Below, one piece after another: positions 51,752-60,866 of a stretch of 64,000 nt of DNA. The notes under the pieces are model-generated. The model made no database searches. It was given only the letters and a program-made list of their open reading frames with translations, and was not told the DNA's origin. Origin of the DNA: Bog-756 sp963737625 (GTDB lineage Bacteria; Actinomycetota; Acidimicrobiia; Acidimicrobiales; RAAP-2); contig CAVTTK010000001.1 of the NCBI GenBank assembly GCA_963737625.1, positions 248,001-312,000 on the forward strand. Reading direction: 5' to 3'. Every line of letters begins with the position of its first letter. Positions within the stretch are counted from its first letter, which is position 1. The translations under genes and the position numbers were made by a program.

Positions 51752-52945
51752 TCAGGCAGTGGGGTCGGTGGGGTCGGTGGGGTCGGTGGGGTCCGGCCCT
51801 GGTCGTGTGACCGTCCAGTCCATGGCGATGGGCCGGTTGGTGAAGATGCGGGGACGACCGACGCGGGCCGGGCGATCAGTCGTCCACGCGGCCGGGGACG
51901 CCATGGTCAGGCCGGCCAGGCCGCGGAGGGCCTCGTCGTAGCCGGAACGCAGCCAGGCGAACCGGCGCCAGCACTGGTCCCGCTCGACGTCGGGGACGGG
52001 CAGCAGTGGATGGAGCCGGTCGAGGGCGGCGATGTACTCGTCCCGGTCCAGGGAGATATCCGGAGCCGGCTCGCCGGCCCGGGCCAACAGGGCCATGACC
52101 CGCTGCGGTCGCTCGATGGGCAGGCCGGCCGAGCGACCGATGGTGACCAGGGTGGGCACGCCGTAGGCCAGGGCCATCATCGGTCCCTTGATCTCCTCGG
52201 CGGCGTGCTGCTCGGTGTTGAAGTCCGACGCCGACAACAAGAGGGCGGCGGCATCGAGCAGGGAGCCCACCGACGCCACCCAGGACTCGCCGGGCGAGGC
52301 CTCGGGGAAGTAGCACAGGGCCGGGAAGGCGGTGTGGGTCTGGTCGAGGTCGAGGATCCAGCTGGCCGAGGTCCGCCACAGTTCGGGATTGTCCAGGGCG
52401 TCGAGGAGCTGCAGATTGGCCAGCAGGTTGACCGGGGAGGGTGGGGTCCCGGCGAAGGGCTTCAGCACGCTGATTCCCTTCTCCCGCTCGTGGTGGGCGG
52501 CGTAGATGGTGGGCAGGTAGCTGATGAGCAGGGCCACCAGGCCCAGCCCGATGGTGGCCTCCACGAAGGTCAGCCAGATGCGGGCCGTGCCGTCGGGTTC
52601 GGAGAACCCCAGCGTGAACAGGGACGACCCGCTGATCTCGAAGGCATGCTGGGCCGTGTCGTGGCTGATGGCCCAGAAGACGAAGGAGAAGCCGAAGGTG
52701 ACTGTGAGCATCCACACCAGGGGCAGGCTGACCAGGGCCACCGGGGCGTAGAGGGCGCGCAGGTTGGCCTGGCGATCCTTGTTTCTCCACCGGTGGACGA
52801 GGATCCGATCGGCCACGGCGAAGACGAACCGGGCGATCCGGGTGTAGCCGTCGCGTGGGAGCACCACCGTTTCCAGGGCCGAGATGAGGACGGCGAAGAC
52901 CAGGGCGGCGCCGAATAACGCGGCGGCGATGCGCTCGACGATCAC
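51752..52945 (-). CDS. Ion-channel-like membrane protein of unknown family
   Basis: A 397-residue protein. Two membrane helices at about residues 5-28 and 68-95 are followed by a short pore-like segment SSLFTLGFSEPDG and a third helix at about 125-150 (TFVEATIGLGLVALLISYLP). This order, helix, re-entrant loop, helix, is that of two-TM potassium channels, and TLGFS stands where the selectivity filter TVGYG would be. The remaining 240 residues are soluble and helical, ending in a DPT repeat. GTG at 52945 lies eight bases after the stop of the ClC gene, so the two are one operon. A channel role is inference; the selectivity cannot be read from this filter. Confidence 0.55.
   Translation of the reverse strand: MIVERIAAALFGAALVFAVLISALETVVLPRDGYTRIARFVFAVADRILVHRWRNKDRQANLRALYAPVALVSLPLVWMLTVTFGFSFVFWAISHDTAQHAFEISGSSLFTLGFSEPDGTARIWLTFVEATIGLGLVALLISYLPTIYAAHHEREKGISVLKPFAGTPPSPVNLLANLQLLDALDNPELWRTSASWILDLDQTHTAFPALCYFPEASPGESWVASVGSLLDAAALLLSASDFNTEQHAAEEIKGPMMALAYGVPTLVTIGRSAGLPIERPQRVMALLARAGEPAPDISLDRDEYIAALDRLHPLLPVPDVERDQCWRRFAWLRSGYDEALRGLAGLTMASPAAWTTDRPARVGRPRIFTNRPIAMDWTVTRPGPDPTDPTDPTDPTA
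51761..51793 (+). repeat. 9-bp tandem repeat at the end of the channel-like gene
   Basis: GGGGTCGGT is repeated three times with a partial fourth copy. On the minus strand it encodes DPTDPTDPTDPT, the last residues of the protein. Copy-number change would alter only the tail length. Confidence 0.85.
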
Positions 52946-52952
52946 CGTCCGG

Positions 52953-54485
52953 TCACGCCCCGTCCGCCGCCGGGTTCGCCGGCTGCGGCGTGGGCTCCGG
53001 GTTCTCCGCACTCTTCGAGTCCGCCGTGGCCGTCCGGGCAGTCCCCTTCCGTAGTTCGGCCGGCGTCTGGGGGAGCCACGCCGTGGCCACGTAGGCGACC
53101 ACCACGGCCACGATGACCAGGGGGGCGACACTCAACCCGTCGCTGGACAGGAGCAGCGTGGCCAGCAGCGTGGAGGTCATGGGAAGGCGCAGCATGACGG
53201 TGGCCATGGCACCGATGCCCATGGCCACCGCCGGGACGAGGGAGAGTCCCGGGAGATGGGAGGCGGCGACGCCGATGGCCCCCCCGATGAACATGGCGGG
53301 GAAGATGGGCCCTCCCCGGAAGCTCGACAGGGAGAGCCCGTAGGCCGCCGACTTGCACACCACCAGCAGGATCAGGGCCCCGACCGTCCAGGCCGACGGG
53401 TGGAGCACCAGGTCGGGAAGGGCCGACTGCCCCGAGAAGAGCACGTCGGTGAGGCTGTGCCCGCTCACCTGGGTGAAGAGGATGGCCACGCCGCCGACGG
53501 CCAGGCCGACCACCGGGGTGAGGACGATCATCCGGCGTTCGACCACAGGCTGGAGGGCCAGGCTGCCCAACCGTATGGCCGTACCCAGAACCGTGGCCAG
53601 GAGGCCGATGGCAATGGCCCACAGGAACATGGCCCCGGTCGGGTGGCTGAACGGGGGCAGGCCGGGGATGGCCAGGGAGAAGGTCCCGAACCCGGTCAGG
53701 GAGTCCAGGCCGACGAAGATCAGCGTCCCGACGCCGGCGGCCAGCAGACCGGGGACCAGGACCAGGCCGAGGACCGGGCCGCCCAGCCCGGATGCCTCCA
53801 TCAGGAGGAAGGCCCCGATGATGGGGGAGCCGAGCAGGGCGCTGATGGCGGCGAAACTGCCCGCCGAGGCGATCACCACGACGGCGGTGGGCGGGGCGTC
53901 CTTCTTGACCAGGTGCACGGCCAGGGCCCCCAGGCCGCCGCCGATGGCGATCAACGGGGCCTCGGGTCCGAGGACCACGCCGAGGCCGAGGGTGGCCAGT
54001 GAGGCCAGGATGACCCCGGGGAGCTCGGCGGCGGTGGGCGCCCCCCCTCCCGCCTTGAACCCCTCGGCCGGCTTGTGGCCCGATGTTCCCGGCAGGTACC
54101 GGATGGTGGCGCTGACGAGCAGCCCGGCGATGGCCAGCAGGGGCAGCGGCCACCACGCCGGGGTCCCGGCGAAGCCGATCTCCTTGGGGATCGAGGTGTA
54201 GAACCAGTTCTGCAGGACGCCCACTAGCTTCAAGAAGAAGTAGGCCACCGCCGAGACGGGCACCCCGATCAGGGCGGCCAACACCAGGAGCTGCACGTAG
54301 CTGCGGGAACGCAGCATGGCCATGGGGTCGGCGGCCACCGCGGCTGCTGCCGCGGCGGGGTCCGGGGCCGTCGTGGACTCCGGAGGGGTGACGGCCCGTG
54401 GGCCGGTGCTCACGCGGCTGGCTCCGTGGTCCGGGGACGCGTCGATCCGGCGTTCACCATCCAGCCCGTCTGGTCCACCGGTCAC
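52953..54485 (-). CDS. ClC-family chloride channel/antiporter
   Basis: A membrane protein of about 510 residues with ten or more hydrophobic helices. The three ClC anion-binding regions are present in modified form: GTSGHKPAEGF for GSGIP, LGVVLGPEAPLIAIGGG for G(K/R)EGP with the gating Glu, and FRGGPIFPAMFIGG for GxFxP. The gating glutamate suggests H+/Cl- exchange rather than a pure channel. GTG at 54485 is chosen: a TAGTGT hexamer lies upstream at 54519-54514 and AAAGGAAG directly precedes the start, though spacing is short. An in-frame start at 54656 would add a Pro-rich leader. It is followed by the channel-like gene. Confidence 0.82.
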   Translation of the reverse strand: MTGGPDGLDGERRIDASPDHGASRVSTGPRAVTPPESTTAPDPAAAAAAVAADPMAMLRSRSYVQLLVLAALIGVPVSAVAYFFLKLVGVLQNWFYTSIPKEIGFAGTPAWWPLPLLAIAGLLVSATIRYLPGTSGHKPAEGFKAGGGAPTAAELPGVILASLATLGLGVVLGPEAPLIAIGGGLGALAVHLVKKDAPPTAVVVIASAGSFAAISALLGSPIIGAFLLMEASGLGGPVLGLVLVPGLLAAGVGTLIFVGLDSLTGFGTFSLAIPGLPPFSHPTGAMFLWAIAIGLLATVLGTAIRLGSLALQPVVERRMIVLTPVVGLAVGGVAILFTQVSGHSLTDVLFSGQSALPDLVLHPSAWTVGALILLVVCKSAAYGLSLSSFRGGPIFPAMFIGGAIGVAASHLPGLSLVPAVAMGIGAMATVMLRLPMTSTLLATLLLSSDGLSVAPLVIVAVVVAYVATAWLPQTPAELRKGTARTATADSKSAENPEPTPQPANPAADGA

Positions 54486-54739
54486 CTTCCTTTGTGTGCC
54501 GTCCGTCCCGAGGACACTAGGCCGAATCGGCGTCACCGTCGGGCTTGGTGGGGTCGCCTCCGAGCATGGCGAGACGGCAGGGTGAAGCTCCGGGGACGGC
54601 TGTCCGTCCGAGCGCGGGGCGACGCCCCTAGGGGCGGGAATCTCGGGGGCACCCATCGGAGAGGAGGGCGATCACAGCAAATTCGTCCCCCTGAACACTA
54701 TGGTGGCTGGTCGTCCCCAACCAAGGAGCACCGACGATC

Positions 54740-55138
54740 ATGCTTGCTTACACGTATCCCCTACTCAGCATCTTTTGGACCATGTTGGAGTTCTTCTTCT
54801 TCGTCCTGTGGATCTGGCTGCTCATCTACATCTTCATGGACATCTTCCGGAGCCATGACATGGGCGGGTTCGCCAAGGCTCTGTGGGTCCTGTTCGTGAT
54901 CATCCTCCCGTTCCTGGGTGTCCTGGTCTACCTGATCGCGCGCGGCGGCAGCATGCACGAGCGGGCCGAGAAGCAGGCCGACCAGCAGCAGAAAGCGTTC
55001 GACGACTACGTCAAGAAGACCGCGGCATCATCGGGAGGCAACAGCGCCGACGAGTTGGCCAAGCTGGCCGACCTCAAGTCCAAGGGTGTGCTGACCGACG
55101 CCGAGTTCGAGGCCCAGAAGGCCAAGATCCTCAGCTGA
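54740..55138 (+). CDS. Small membrane protein with PLDc_N-like and SHOCT domains
   Basis: A 132-residue protein. Two membrane helices at about residues 10-35 and 46-68 form the phospholipase-D-nuclease N-terminal-type hairpin (FMDIFRSHDMGGFAKALWVLFVIILPFLG in part). A Gln/Ala-rich coil follows. The C-terminal 30 residues match the SHOCT module (ELAKLADLKSKGVLTDAEFEAQKAKIL in part), a short helical motif found at the end of many membrane proteins. The function is unknown. ATG at 54740 has AAGGAG upstream. A very strong hairpin follows the gene. Confidence 0.8.
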   Translation: MLAYTYPLLSIFWTMLEFFFFVLWIWLLIYIFMDIFRSHDMGGFAKALWVLFVIILPFLGVLVYLIARGGSMHERAEKQADQQQKAFDDYVKKTAASSGGNSADELAKLADLKSKGVLTDAEFEAQKAKILS

Positions 55139-55184
55139 TCCCGCCCACGGGTCATCGGGAGAGGGCAGCATCGCTGCCTGATCC

Positions 55185-55233
55185 CCACGACGGCCGCTCC
55201 CGGTGCCCTGGGCACCCGGGGCGGCCGTCGTGG
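55185..55233 (+). terminator. Very strong hairpin terminator
   Basis: CCACGACGGCCGC (55185-55197) pairs over 13 bp with GCGGCCGTCGTGG (55221-55233), and the inside folds further as GGTGCCC/GGGCACC. It lies 47 bp after the SHOCT gene and isolates it from the next gene on the same strand. Confidence 0.7.
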
Positions 55234-55306
55234 CGTAAGGGGACGGTTCCTCGGCCCTGGCTGCGGCCCTGTTCCCATGATCCCGGATCCGGGAATACGG
55301 CGCCGA

Positions 55307-55312
55307 TACAGT
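55307..55312 (+). promoter_or_regulatory. -10 hexamer for the membrane protein at 55319
   Basis: TACAGT ends six bases before GTG 55319, the leaderless arrangement, and favours that start over ATG 55277. Confidence 0.4.
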
Positions 55313-55318
55313 GGCACG

Positions 55319-56626
55319 GTGCCTCCCGGAGATGATGAGCCCGATCCCGACGTCGATGCCCTGCAGCACGAGGTCGCGGAACTCAAACAGGAGAACGACC
55401 AGCTGAAGCAGGTGGACGTCGCTCCCAAGCGGGACAAGGGTCCGCTCTGGAAGCGGATCGTGTCGTGGGTGCTGGTCGTGCTGGCCTGCCTGCTGGCGGT
55501 GGTCTCGGTGATGGTCGTCTTCGCCCGGAACCAGCTGCTGAACACCGACGCCTATGTGAACACGATGGCCCCGCTGGCCAGCGACCCCGCCATCCAGACC
55601 CAGGTGGCCACCCGGGTGAGCGAGGAGTTGATCGCCAAGACCGACCTCAGCCAGCGGGTGAAGCGCGCCCTGCCGGCCCGGGCCGGCTTCCTCGTCACAC
55701 CCATCACCGACGAGGTGCAGAAGGCCGCCTACTCGGTCACCCTGAAAGTGGTCCAGTCGGCCAAGTTCGAACAGGTGTGGATCGCCGCCAACCGGGCCTC
55801 CCACAAGCAGCTGGTCAATGTGCTCACCGGCACCCAGCAGGGCTCGATCAGCACCAAGAACGGGCGCATCACCATCGACCTCGGTCAGGTCGAGCTCAAG
55901 GCCAAGCAGGCTCTCGACGCCAAGGGGATCACCGTCTTCGACAAGGTGCCGGCGGTCAAGGGCCTCAACTACGTCCTCTTCCAGTCGGACAACCTGGTGC
56001 ACATCCAGAAGCTGGTCAAGTTCCTCAACAAACTGGCCATCGTGCTCCCCATCATCACGCTGCTGTTCTTCGCCGGTGCCATCGTGCTGGCCCGAAACCG
56101 ACGGCGGGGGCTGGTGCGGGCGGCCGCCGGACTGGCCCTGTCCATGGCGCTAATCCTCATTCTCATCGCCGTCGGCCGCAATCAGTACATCGCCGGCGTC
56201 AAGCCGCCACAGTCGCCGGCGGCCCAGACGGCCGTGATCGACATCGTGACCACCAATCTGCGTGAAGCCGTGCGCATCATCCTCATCCTGGCGGCCGTGG
56301 TTGCCGTCATCGGGCTGGTGGCCGGCAACTCGTGGGTCCGCACCAAGGTCGGCCACAGGAAACCGGGATGGGTTACCGGCGGACCGGTGCACGACTTCGT
56401 CGCCCTCCACCGCAAGGCCCTCCAGTGGGCGGTCCTGGCCCTGGGGTTGGTGATCCTGGTCATCTGGAGCACCCCCACCACGCTGGTGGCGGTGGTGGTG
56501 GTGCTGATCACCCTGGCCGTGGTGGGACTGATCGGCCTGTACGCCGGGAAGTCCCCCGGTCCCGCCGTGGCCGGGCCGTCCGGCGCCGCCCCGGGCAGCG
56601 AAGGCGGGGCCGAGACCGGGGAGTGA
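55319..56626 (+). CDS. Hypothetical membrane protein
   Basis: I do not recognise a named family. The protein has 435 residues. A short coiled coil lies at about residues 10-30 (LQHEVAELKQENDQLKQ). The first membrane helix is at about 45-68, and an outer domain of about 170 residues follows (NTDAYVNTMAPLASDPAIQ to DNLVHIQKLVKFL). Then come five or six membrane helices, in pairs, to the C-terminus. The region around DPAIQTQVATRVSEELI is similar to many actinobacterial integral membrane proteins of unknown role. Its stop overlaps the next gene as GTGA, so the two are coupled. Confidence 0.6.
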   Translation: MPPGDDEPDPDVDALQHEVAELKQENDQLKQVDVAPKRDKGPLWKRIVSWVLVVLACLLAVVSVMVVFARNQLLNTDAYVNTMAPLASDPAIQTQVATRVSEELIAKTDLSQRVKRALPARAGFLVTPITDEVQKAAYSVTLKVVQSAKFEQVWIAANRASHKQLVNVLTGTQQGSISTKNGRITIDLGQVELKAKQALDAKGITVFDKVPAVKGLNYVLFQSDNLVHIQKLVKFLNKLAIVLPIITLLFFAGAIVLARNRRRGLVRAAAGLALSMALILILIAVGRNQYIAGVKPPQSPAAQTAVIDIVTTNLREAVRIILILAAVVAVIGLVAGNSWVRTKVGHRKPGWVTGGPVHDFVALHRKALQWAVLALGLVILVIWSTPTTLVAVVVVLITLAVVGLIGLYAGKSPGPAVAGPSGAAPGSEGGAETGE

Positions 56627-57502
56627 GCGGGCCGGCGTCCCCGACGCTCCGGCCCGATGCCCGGGCGTGGTGGCGGGCCATCGAGCCCGTGCACGCCGTC
56701 ACCTACTTCGCCGGCGAGTCCCGCCGCGACCTGGCCGTCGCGGGGTTGCGGGGCTTCTGGATGGGCTACTTCGCCGCCCGCGTGGCGCCGGTGGGGGCGG
56801 TCGGGCCGTCCACGGCCATCGCCACGTTCTTCAACTTCCACCCGGCCATGGTCCGGCGGTCCCTCCCCGATGCCTGGTCCTTCGCCGAACCCCCGGCGGT
56901 GCTGTCCGCTCGGCGCCGGGCCGCCGGGCTGGCCCTCCGTCGGTTGGATCCCTCGGTGGAGGACGCCGCCGGCCACCTCGTCCCCCTGTTGGCCCGGGTG
57001 GTGACGGCCGCCGACGGGTCGGGTCGGGTGCTGTTCGGGGCCAATCGCGACCTCGACCCGGCGGAGGACCCGGTGGAGGCGCTCTGGCAGGCCTGCACCA
57101 GCCTCCGGGAGCACCGGGGGGACGGACATGTGGCCGCCCTCACGTCGGCTGGGCTCGGGGGATGCCACGCGCTCGGTGCTCTTCGCCCTGTCCGAGGAGC
57201 TGCCGGCCCAGATGTTCCGGGACAGCCGCGGTTGGTCCCCCGGGGAGTGGGAGGGGGCCCGGTCCGACCTCGAGCGACGGGGACTGGTCGAGGGGGAGCG
57301 GATCACGGAGCCGGGCCTCGAGCTCCGACGCTCCGTCGAACAGACCACCGACGAGTTGGCCGCCCCACCCTTCACCGTGCTGTCCGACGCCGAGGCGGTC
57401 GCCGCCCACCGGGCCCTGGCCGCGGTATCCGGAAGGGTGGCCGCCGGCGGGGAGATCCCGTTCCCCAACCCCATGGGGCTACCGGCCCCCGGGTCGGGCT
57501 GA
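56623..57502 (+). CDS. SCO6745-family protein, frame disrupted
   Basis: The first 180 residues read in one frame (VHAVTYFAGESRRDL, GYFAARVAPVGAVGP, ATFFNFHPAMVRRSLPDAW, CTSLREHRGDGHVAAL). The rest, from DATRSVLFALSEELP through FRDSRGWSPGEWEGARSDLERRGLV to the stop at 57502, lies in the next frame. The two join if one G is removed from GGGGG at 57157-57161, giving 292 residues, the normal length for this actinobacterial family as I recall it. The second half has a winged-helix look. The function is unknown. GTG at 56623 overlaps the upstream membrane protein. It converges on the next gene with only two bases between stops. Confidence 0.65.
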
Positions 57503-57504
57503 GG

Positions 57505-60500
57505 TCAGGCGGCCGGGCTGTTGGGCACCGAGGTGTCGCTGGTCCGCTGACCGGGGGGCGGATCCCCTCCGTCAGGTCCGTCGTCACCCTCCCAGGCCCC
57601 GAAGGACGAGGCGATGAAGGCCTCGGTCTCCTGCTGGGCCGCCACCATGCGCTTCTCCGCCCCGGCGGCCAGCAGACGACCGAGGACGGGGATCTCCCAC
57701 AGGGACTCGGCGCGCATGATGGCCATGACCACCGGCACCAGGTGCTCGGCGGTGTCGAAGACCACGTAGCGGGGGAGCCACTCGGGCTCGTACTTGGCGT
57801 TGAACCGCCACAGCGACTCGATCTGGGCGAAGCTCGAGAGCCGCTTCAGGAACCACCGCTCGGCCCGCTGCATGGTGCCGTCACCCTTGTCGCCCGAGAG
57901 GGTGGAGCGCAGGGTGGCGAAGTTGAGGCTGAGGCCCTGGTACCCCCCGGCCCTCAGGTGCTCGATGGTGGAGACGAGGGCGAAGTCCAACAGACCATTG
58001 GGATGGTCGGCCGGGTCCCGCCGCATGAGGTCCAGCGAATAGCCGTTGATTCCCGGGGCCGGGACGAACTGGCACATGGCCGCGGCCTTCCCGTCCGGCC
58101 CGCGCACCACAGCGAGCAGCAGACCGGTGTCGCGGGGATCGAACACCCGCCCGAGCATCATGGAGAAGCCCCGCTCGTGCTCGCCCTGACGGCTGAGGCT
58201 CATGAGGGCCGTGAGCTCGGCGGAGAGCGCCGGGTCCAGGCGGGACGGATCGTGGAAGGTGGCGGTGTAGCCGTACTTCCTGATCCGGTTGTGCGCCTGG
58301 CGCAACCCCTTCATGGTGCCGCCGGACAAGGAGAACGACTGCACGCGGACGACGGCCTCGTCGCCCAGATAGATGTTGTGCATGCCCGAGTCGCGGTAGA
58401 CGGGCAGCCAGTCCTCGCCCGCCCCCATCACCGAGGTGACCCAGCCGTGGCTGTCGGCGAACCGGCGGAACGCCCCCCACACCTGCTCCCGCTCGTTGCG
58501 GGGGCCGATGGGGTCCGGGGAGATCAGGCACACTCCGCCGTACACGGCGTAGGCCACCAGGCTGTCGCGGTGGAAGAACCACTTCTTGTCCGACCGGAGG
58601 GCGAAGTAGTCGAGCGTCGAGATCCCGTGGCGCCGGACGATGTCCCGGGCGCGGAACTCGGCGGTCCGGCCCGAGGTGAGGCGGCGGTCGACCACCGGCC
58701 GGGTCAGCAGGAACAGGGCGATGGCCACGATGGTGAGCCCGATGGCCAGCAGCGCCGGGGCCAGAAAGCGGTCGGCCCGCTGGGGGAGGGGGACGGTTTG
58801 GATGCCGACCAAGCGCTCGGAGACGGCCCACAGCGCCGTCCAGAAGGGGATGTGCGAATGAGGATCGTGGTCGATGTGGGTGAACAGCTCGATGGAGGCC
58901 GTGGTGAGGAGGGTGATCCCGACCACGCCGACCAGGAGGGCAATGAGGGCCGAGCGGAGGGAGGACCAGTCCGAGGCGGCCTGGAAGTCCCGCCGGTTGA
59001 CTAGCAGCAGTATCAGGACGGCCGCCGCGAACAGGGACTCCTCCACATCGGCGTCGGCGATGAGATGGAGGACGATGGTCCCGGCCAGGAGCACCACGGC
59101 CACCCGCCAGGCCCGGCGCTGACCTCGGAGGATCCCCCGGCCCAGGGCCACCAGGGCCAGTCCGGCCATGGCGATCAGGGCGCCGGCAGCCACGCTGGCC
59201 CGGAGGGGGAGGAACTCCAGCACCACGTGGAGCCGGCTCCGGAGCGGCGGAGTGATGGCGTCGAGCAGGTCGACGATACCGGCGAACAGGATGGCGGCCG
59301 AGGCCCACCGGCGCACTCGGCGAGTCCGGCGGTGGGCCTGACGGAGATCGGGGGCCGGGGGCCACGACTGGCCCATGGGGAAGGACGCCACGAGCGAGGG
59401 ATGGAGGCTCCGCTCGCTTCCCCCCCGGGCGATCATCCGCTCCAGCACATTGGGCGACCGCAGCTCGTTGCGGGCCAGCAGCATCCGGACGTGCAGCTCG
59501 GCTCCTGTCTCCAGCTCGACCCAGCTGACCCGCTGGTTCTGGAGGAACACGGGAGGCAGGCCCAGCCGGCCGCGGTGCTCCTCCACCACCTCCGCGGTGG
59601 CACCGACGTTGGCGTAGAAGCCCACGCCCAGGTGGGTGAGCTCCGACTGGAACGTAGCTGCGGTGATCAGGCCGGCGTAGCCCCGCCCGACCAGGCGGCG
59701 GGCGGCGTCCCGGGCGGTGTCGTTGGCCCCGGCCTCGGCCTGGACCGTGTCGAGGGCCCCGCCGCCCAGGATGGACCACATGCGGCGGCTGAGCAGACCG
59801 AGGATCAGGGCCAGCACGGCCAGGACGACCAGCGAGACCAGCGTGGCGATGAGCAGTTGATCCGCGAAGTCGGCGGTGTGGGCGTTGCGGATGGCCCGGG
59901 CCGGGAGCCCCGATCCCAGGTGGCCCGAGACCCACGGGGTGACCGCGACCCGCAACAGGCCGGCCACGACGAAGGGGACGAGGAGCCACCAGGCATAGCG
60001 GCCCAGTCGTCGGTAGAGCGTGCGGGAGACCACGAACCGGGACAGGGCCGACGGGTCGCTCAGACGGTTGAGCCCGATCAACCACGGGGCGTCCTCGCCG
60101 GACTGCGCGGCCAACGTCCGCCAACCCCGGCCGGCCGGGGAGTGGCCGATGGCCCCGGGCTTGGCGTCGGCGGCCGGGTCGAACTCGGTCTCCACCCCAC
60201 TGCATCCCGAGGCGTAGGCGTGCTCGCCCGGCTCGACCCGGACTACCCGGGTCCCGGTCGTGGTACTCAAATGGAGGTCGACGGGCCCAGCTTGCTCCAC
60301 GCCCCGTGCGGCGATGCCGGCCACGGCCTCGGGATCGGTGTCGTAGCCGGGCTCGTGGGTGCCCGTCTGACGGATGACCCGTCGCTCGTCCACGGTGAGG
60401 AACCGGTTCAGGGCCCGCTCCAGGGCCGGGTGGGCCTCGATCGAGCGTCGGGCCTCCACCAGGGGTGCGGCACAGCCGGAGAGATCGAACAGGTTGCCGG

Positions 60501-60741
60501 CGATGATCAGGATCCCCGGTCCGTCCCAGGTGTCGAGGGCCCCGGCCAGTTGGCCGGTGACGGCCAAGGTCGACGGCGAGGCTTCGGGAGTGAGCAGGAG
60601 GTCGCTCACCACCATGACCCGCCGTCCCAGCGGCACGTCCACGCGGGTGGCCCCGGGCTCGGCCGAGAACCGGGGGGCCACGGCGCTCTTCCTCAGGCCT
60701 TCCAGGTCGATCTCGGTGGACGATTGGGTGGGCGCACTCAC
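57505..60741 (-). CDS. Degenerate metallophosphoesterase-like domain fused to lysyl-phosphatidylglycerol-synthase-like domain
   Basis: A 1078-residue protein. Residues 1-180 look like a calcineurin-type phosphoesterase (RVMVVSDLLL, IIAGNLFDL, QTGTHEP), but the metal ligands of DxH, GDxxD and GNHD are replaced. A membrane region follows near 200-290, a soluble part, then five or six helices near 425-650. The C-terminal 390 residues (FFHRDSLVAYAVYGG, GGTMKGLRQAHNRI, YEPEWLPRYVVFD) match the DUF2156/MprF catalytic domain, which moves lysine or another amino acid from tRNA to phosphatidylglycerol. It probably modifies membrane lipids, lowering the negative charge. GTG 60741 follows TACGAT by nine bases with GGAGGGG between. 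Confidence 0.75.
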   Translation of the reverse strand: MSAPTQSSTEIDLEGLRKSAVAPRFSAEPGATRVDVPLGRRVMVVSDLLLTPEASPSTLAVTGQLAGALDTWDGPGILIIAGNLFDLSGCAAPLVEARRSIEAHPALERALNRFLTVDERRVIRQTGTHEPGYDTDPEAVAGIAARGVEQAGPVDLHLSTTTGTRVVRVEPGEHAYASGCSGVETEFDPAADAKPGAIGHSPAGRGWRTLAAQSGEDAPWLIGLNRLSDPSALSRFVVSRTLYRRLGRYAWWLLVPFVVAGLLRVAVTPWVSGHLGSGLPARAIRNAHTADFADQLLIATLVSLVVLAVLALILGLLSRRMWSILGGGALDTVQAEAGANDTARDAARRLVGRGYAGLITAATFQSELTHLGVGFYANVGATAEVVEEHRGRLGLPPVFLQNQRVSWVELETGAELHVRMLLARNELRSPNVLERMIARGGSERSLHPSLVASFPMGQSWPPAPDLRQAHRRTRRVRRWASAAILFAGIVDLLDAITPPLRSRLHVVLEFLPLRASVAAGALIAMAGLALVALGRGILRGQRRAWRVAVVLLAGTIVLHLIADADVEESLFAAAVLILLLVNRRDFQAASDWSSLRSALIALLVGVVGITLLTTASIELFTHIDHDPHSHIPFWTALWAVSERLVGIQTVPLPQRADRFLAPALLAIGLTIVAIALFLLTRPVVDRRLTSGRTAEFRARDIVRRHGISTLDYFALRSDKKWFFHRDSLVAYAVYGGVCLISPDPIGPRNEREQVWGAFRRFADSHGWVTSVMGAGEDWLPVYRDSGMHNIYLGDEAVVRVQSFSLSGGTMKGLRQAHNRIRKYGYTATFHDPSRLDPALSAELTALMSLSRQGEHERGFSMMLGRVFDPRDTGLLLAVVRGPDGKAAAMCQFVPAPGINGYSLDLMRRDPADHPNGLLDFALVSTIEHLRAGGYQGLSLNFATLRSTLSGDKGDGTMQRAERWFLKRLSSFAQIESLWRFNAKYEPEWLPRYVVFDTAEHLVPVVMAIMRAESLWEIPVLGRLLAAGAEKRMVAAQQETEAFIASSFGAWEGDDGPDGGDPPPGQRTSDTSVPNSPAA

Positions 60742-60750
60742 GGCCCCTCC

Positions 60751-60777
60751 ATCGTAGAGGCCCACCGCCGGTAGGCT
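60751..60777. promoter_or_regulatory. Divergent -10 hexamers between the lipid-modifying gene and acs
   Basis: TACGAT on the minus strand (60756-60751) ends nine bases before GTG 60741. TAGGCT on the plus strand (60772-60777) would start an acs transcript with a leader of about 80 nt. The two hexamers are only 15 bp apart, so polymerases would compete. Confidence 0.4.
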
Positions 60778-60866
60778 GAGGCACGTCGCCCGGAGGCCCG
60801 TCCATCGGGCCGATGACGGCGAACCGGGATGTTCTCCCTGGTCAGCGACATAGGAACAGGGGAGTC

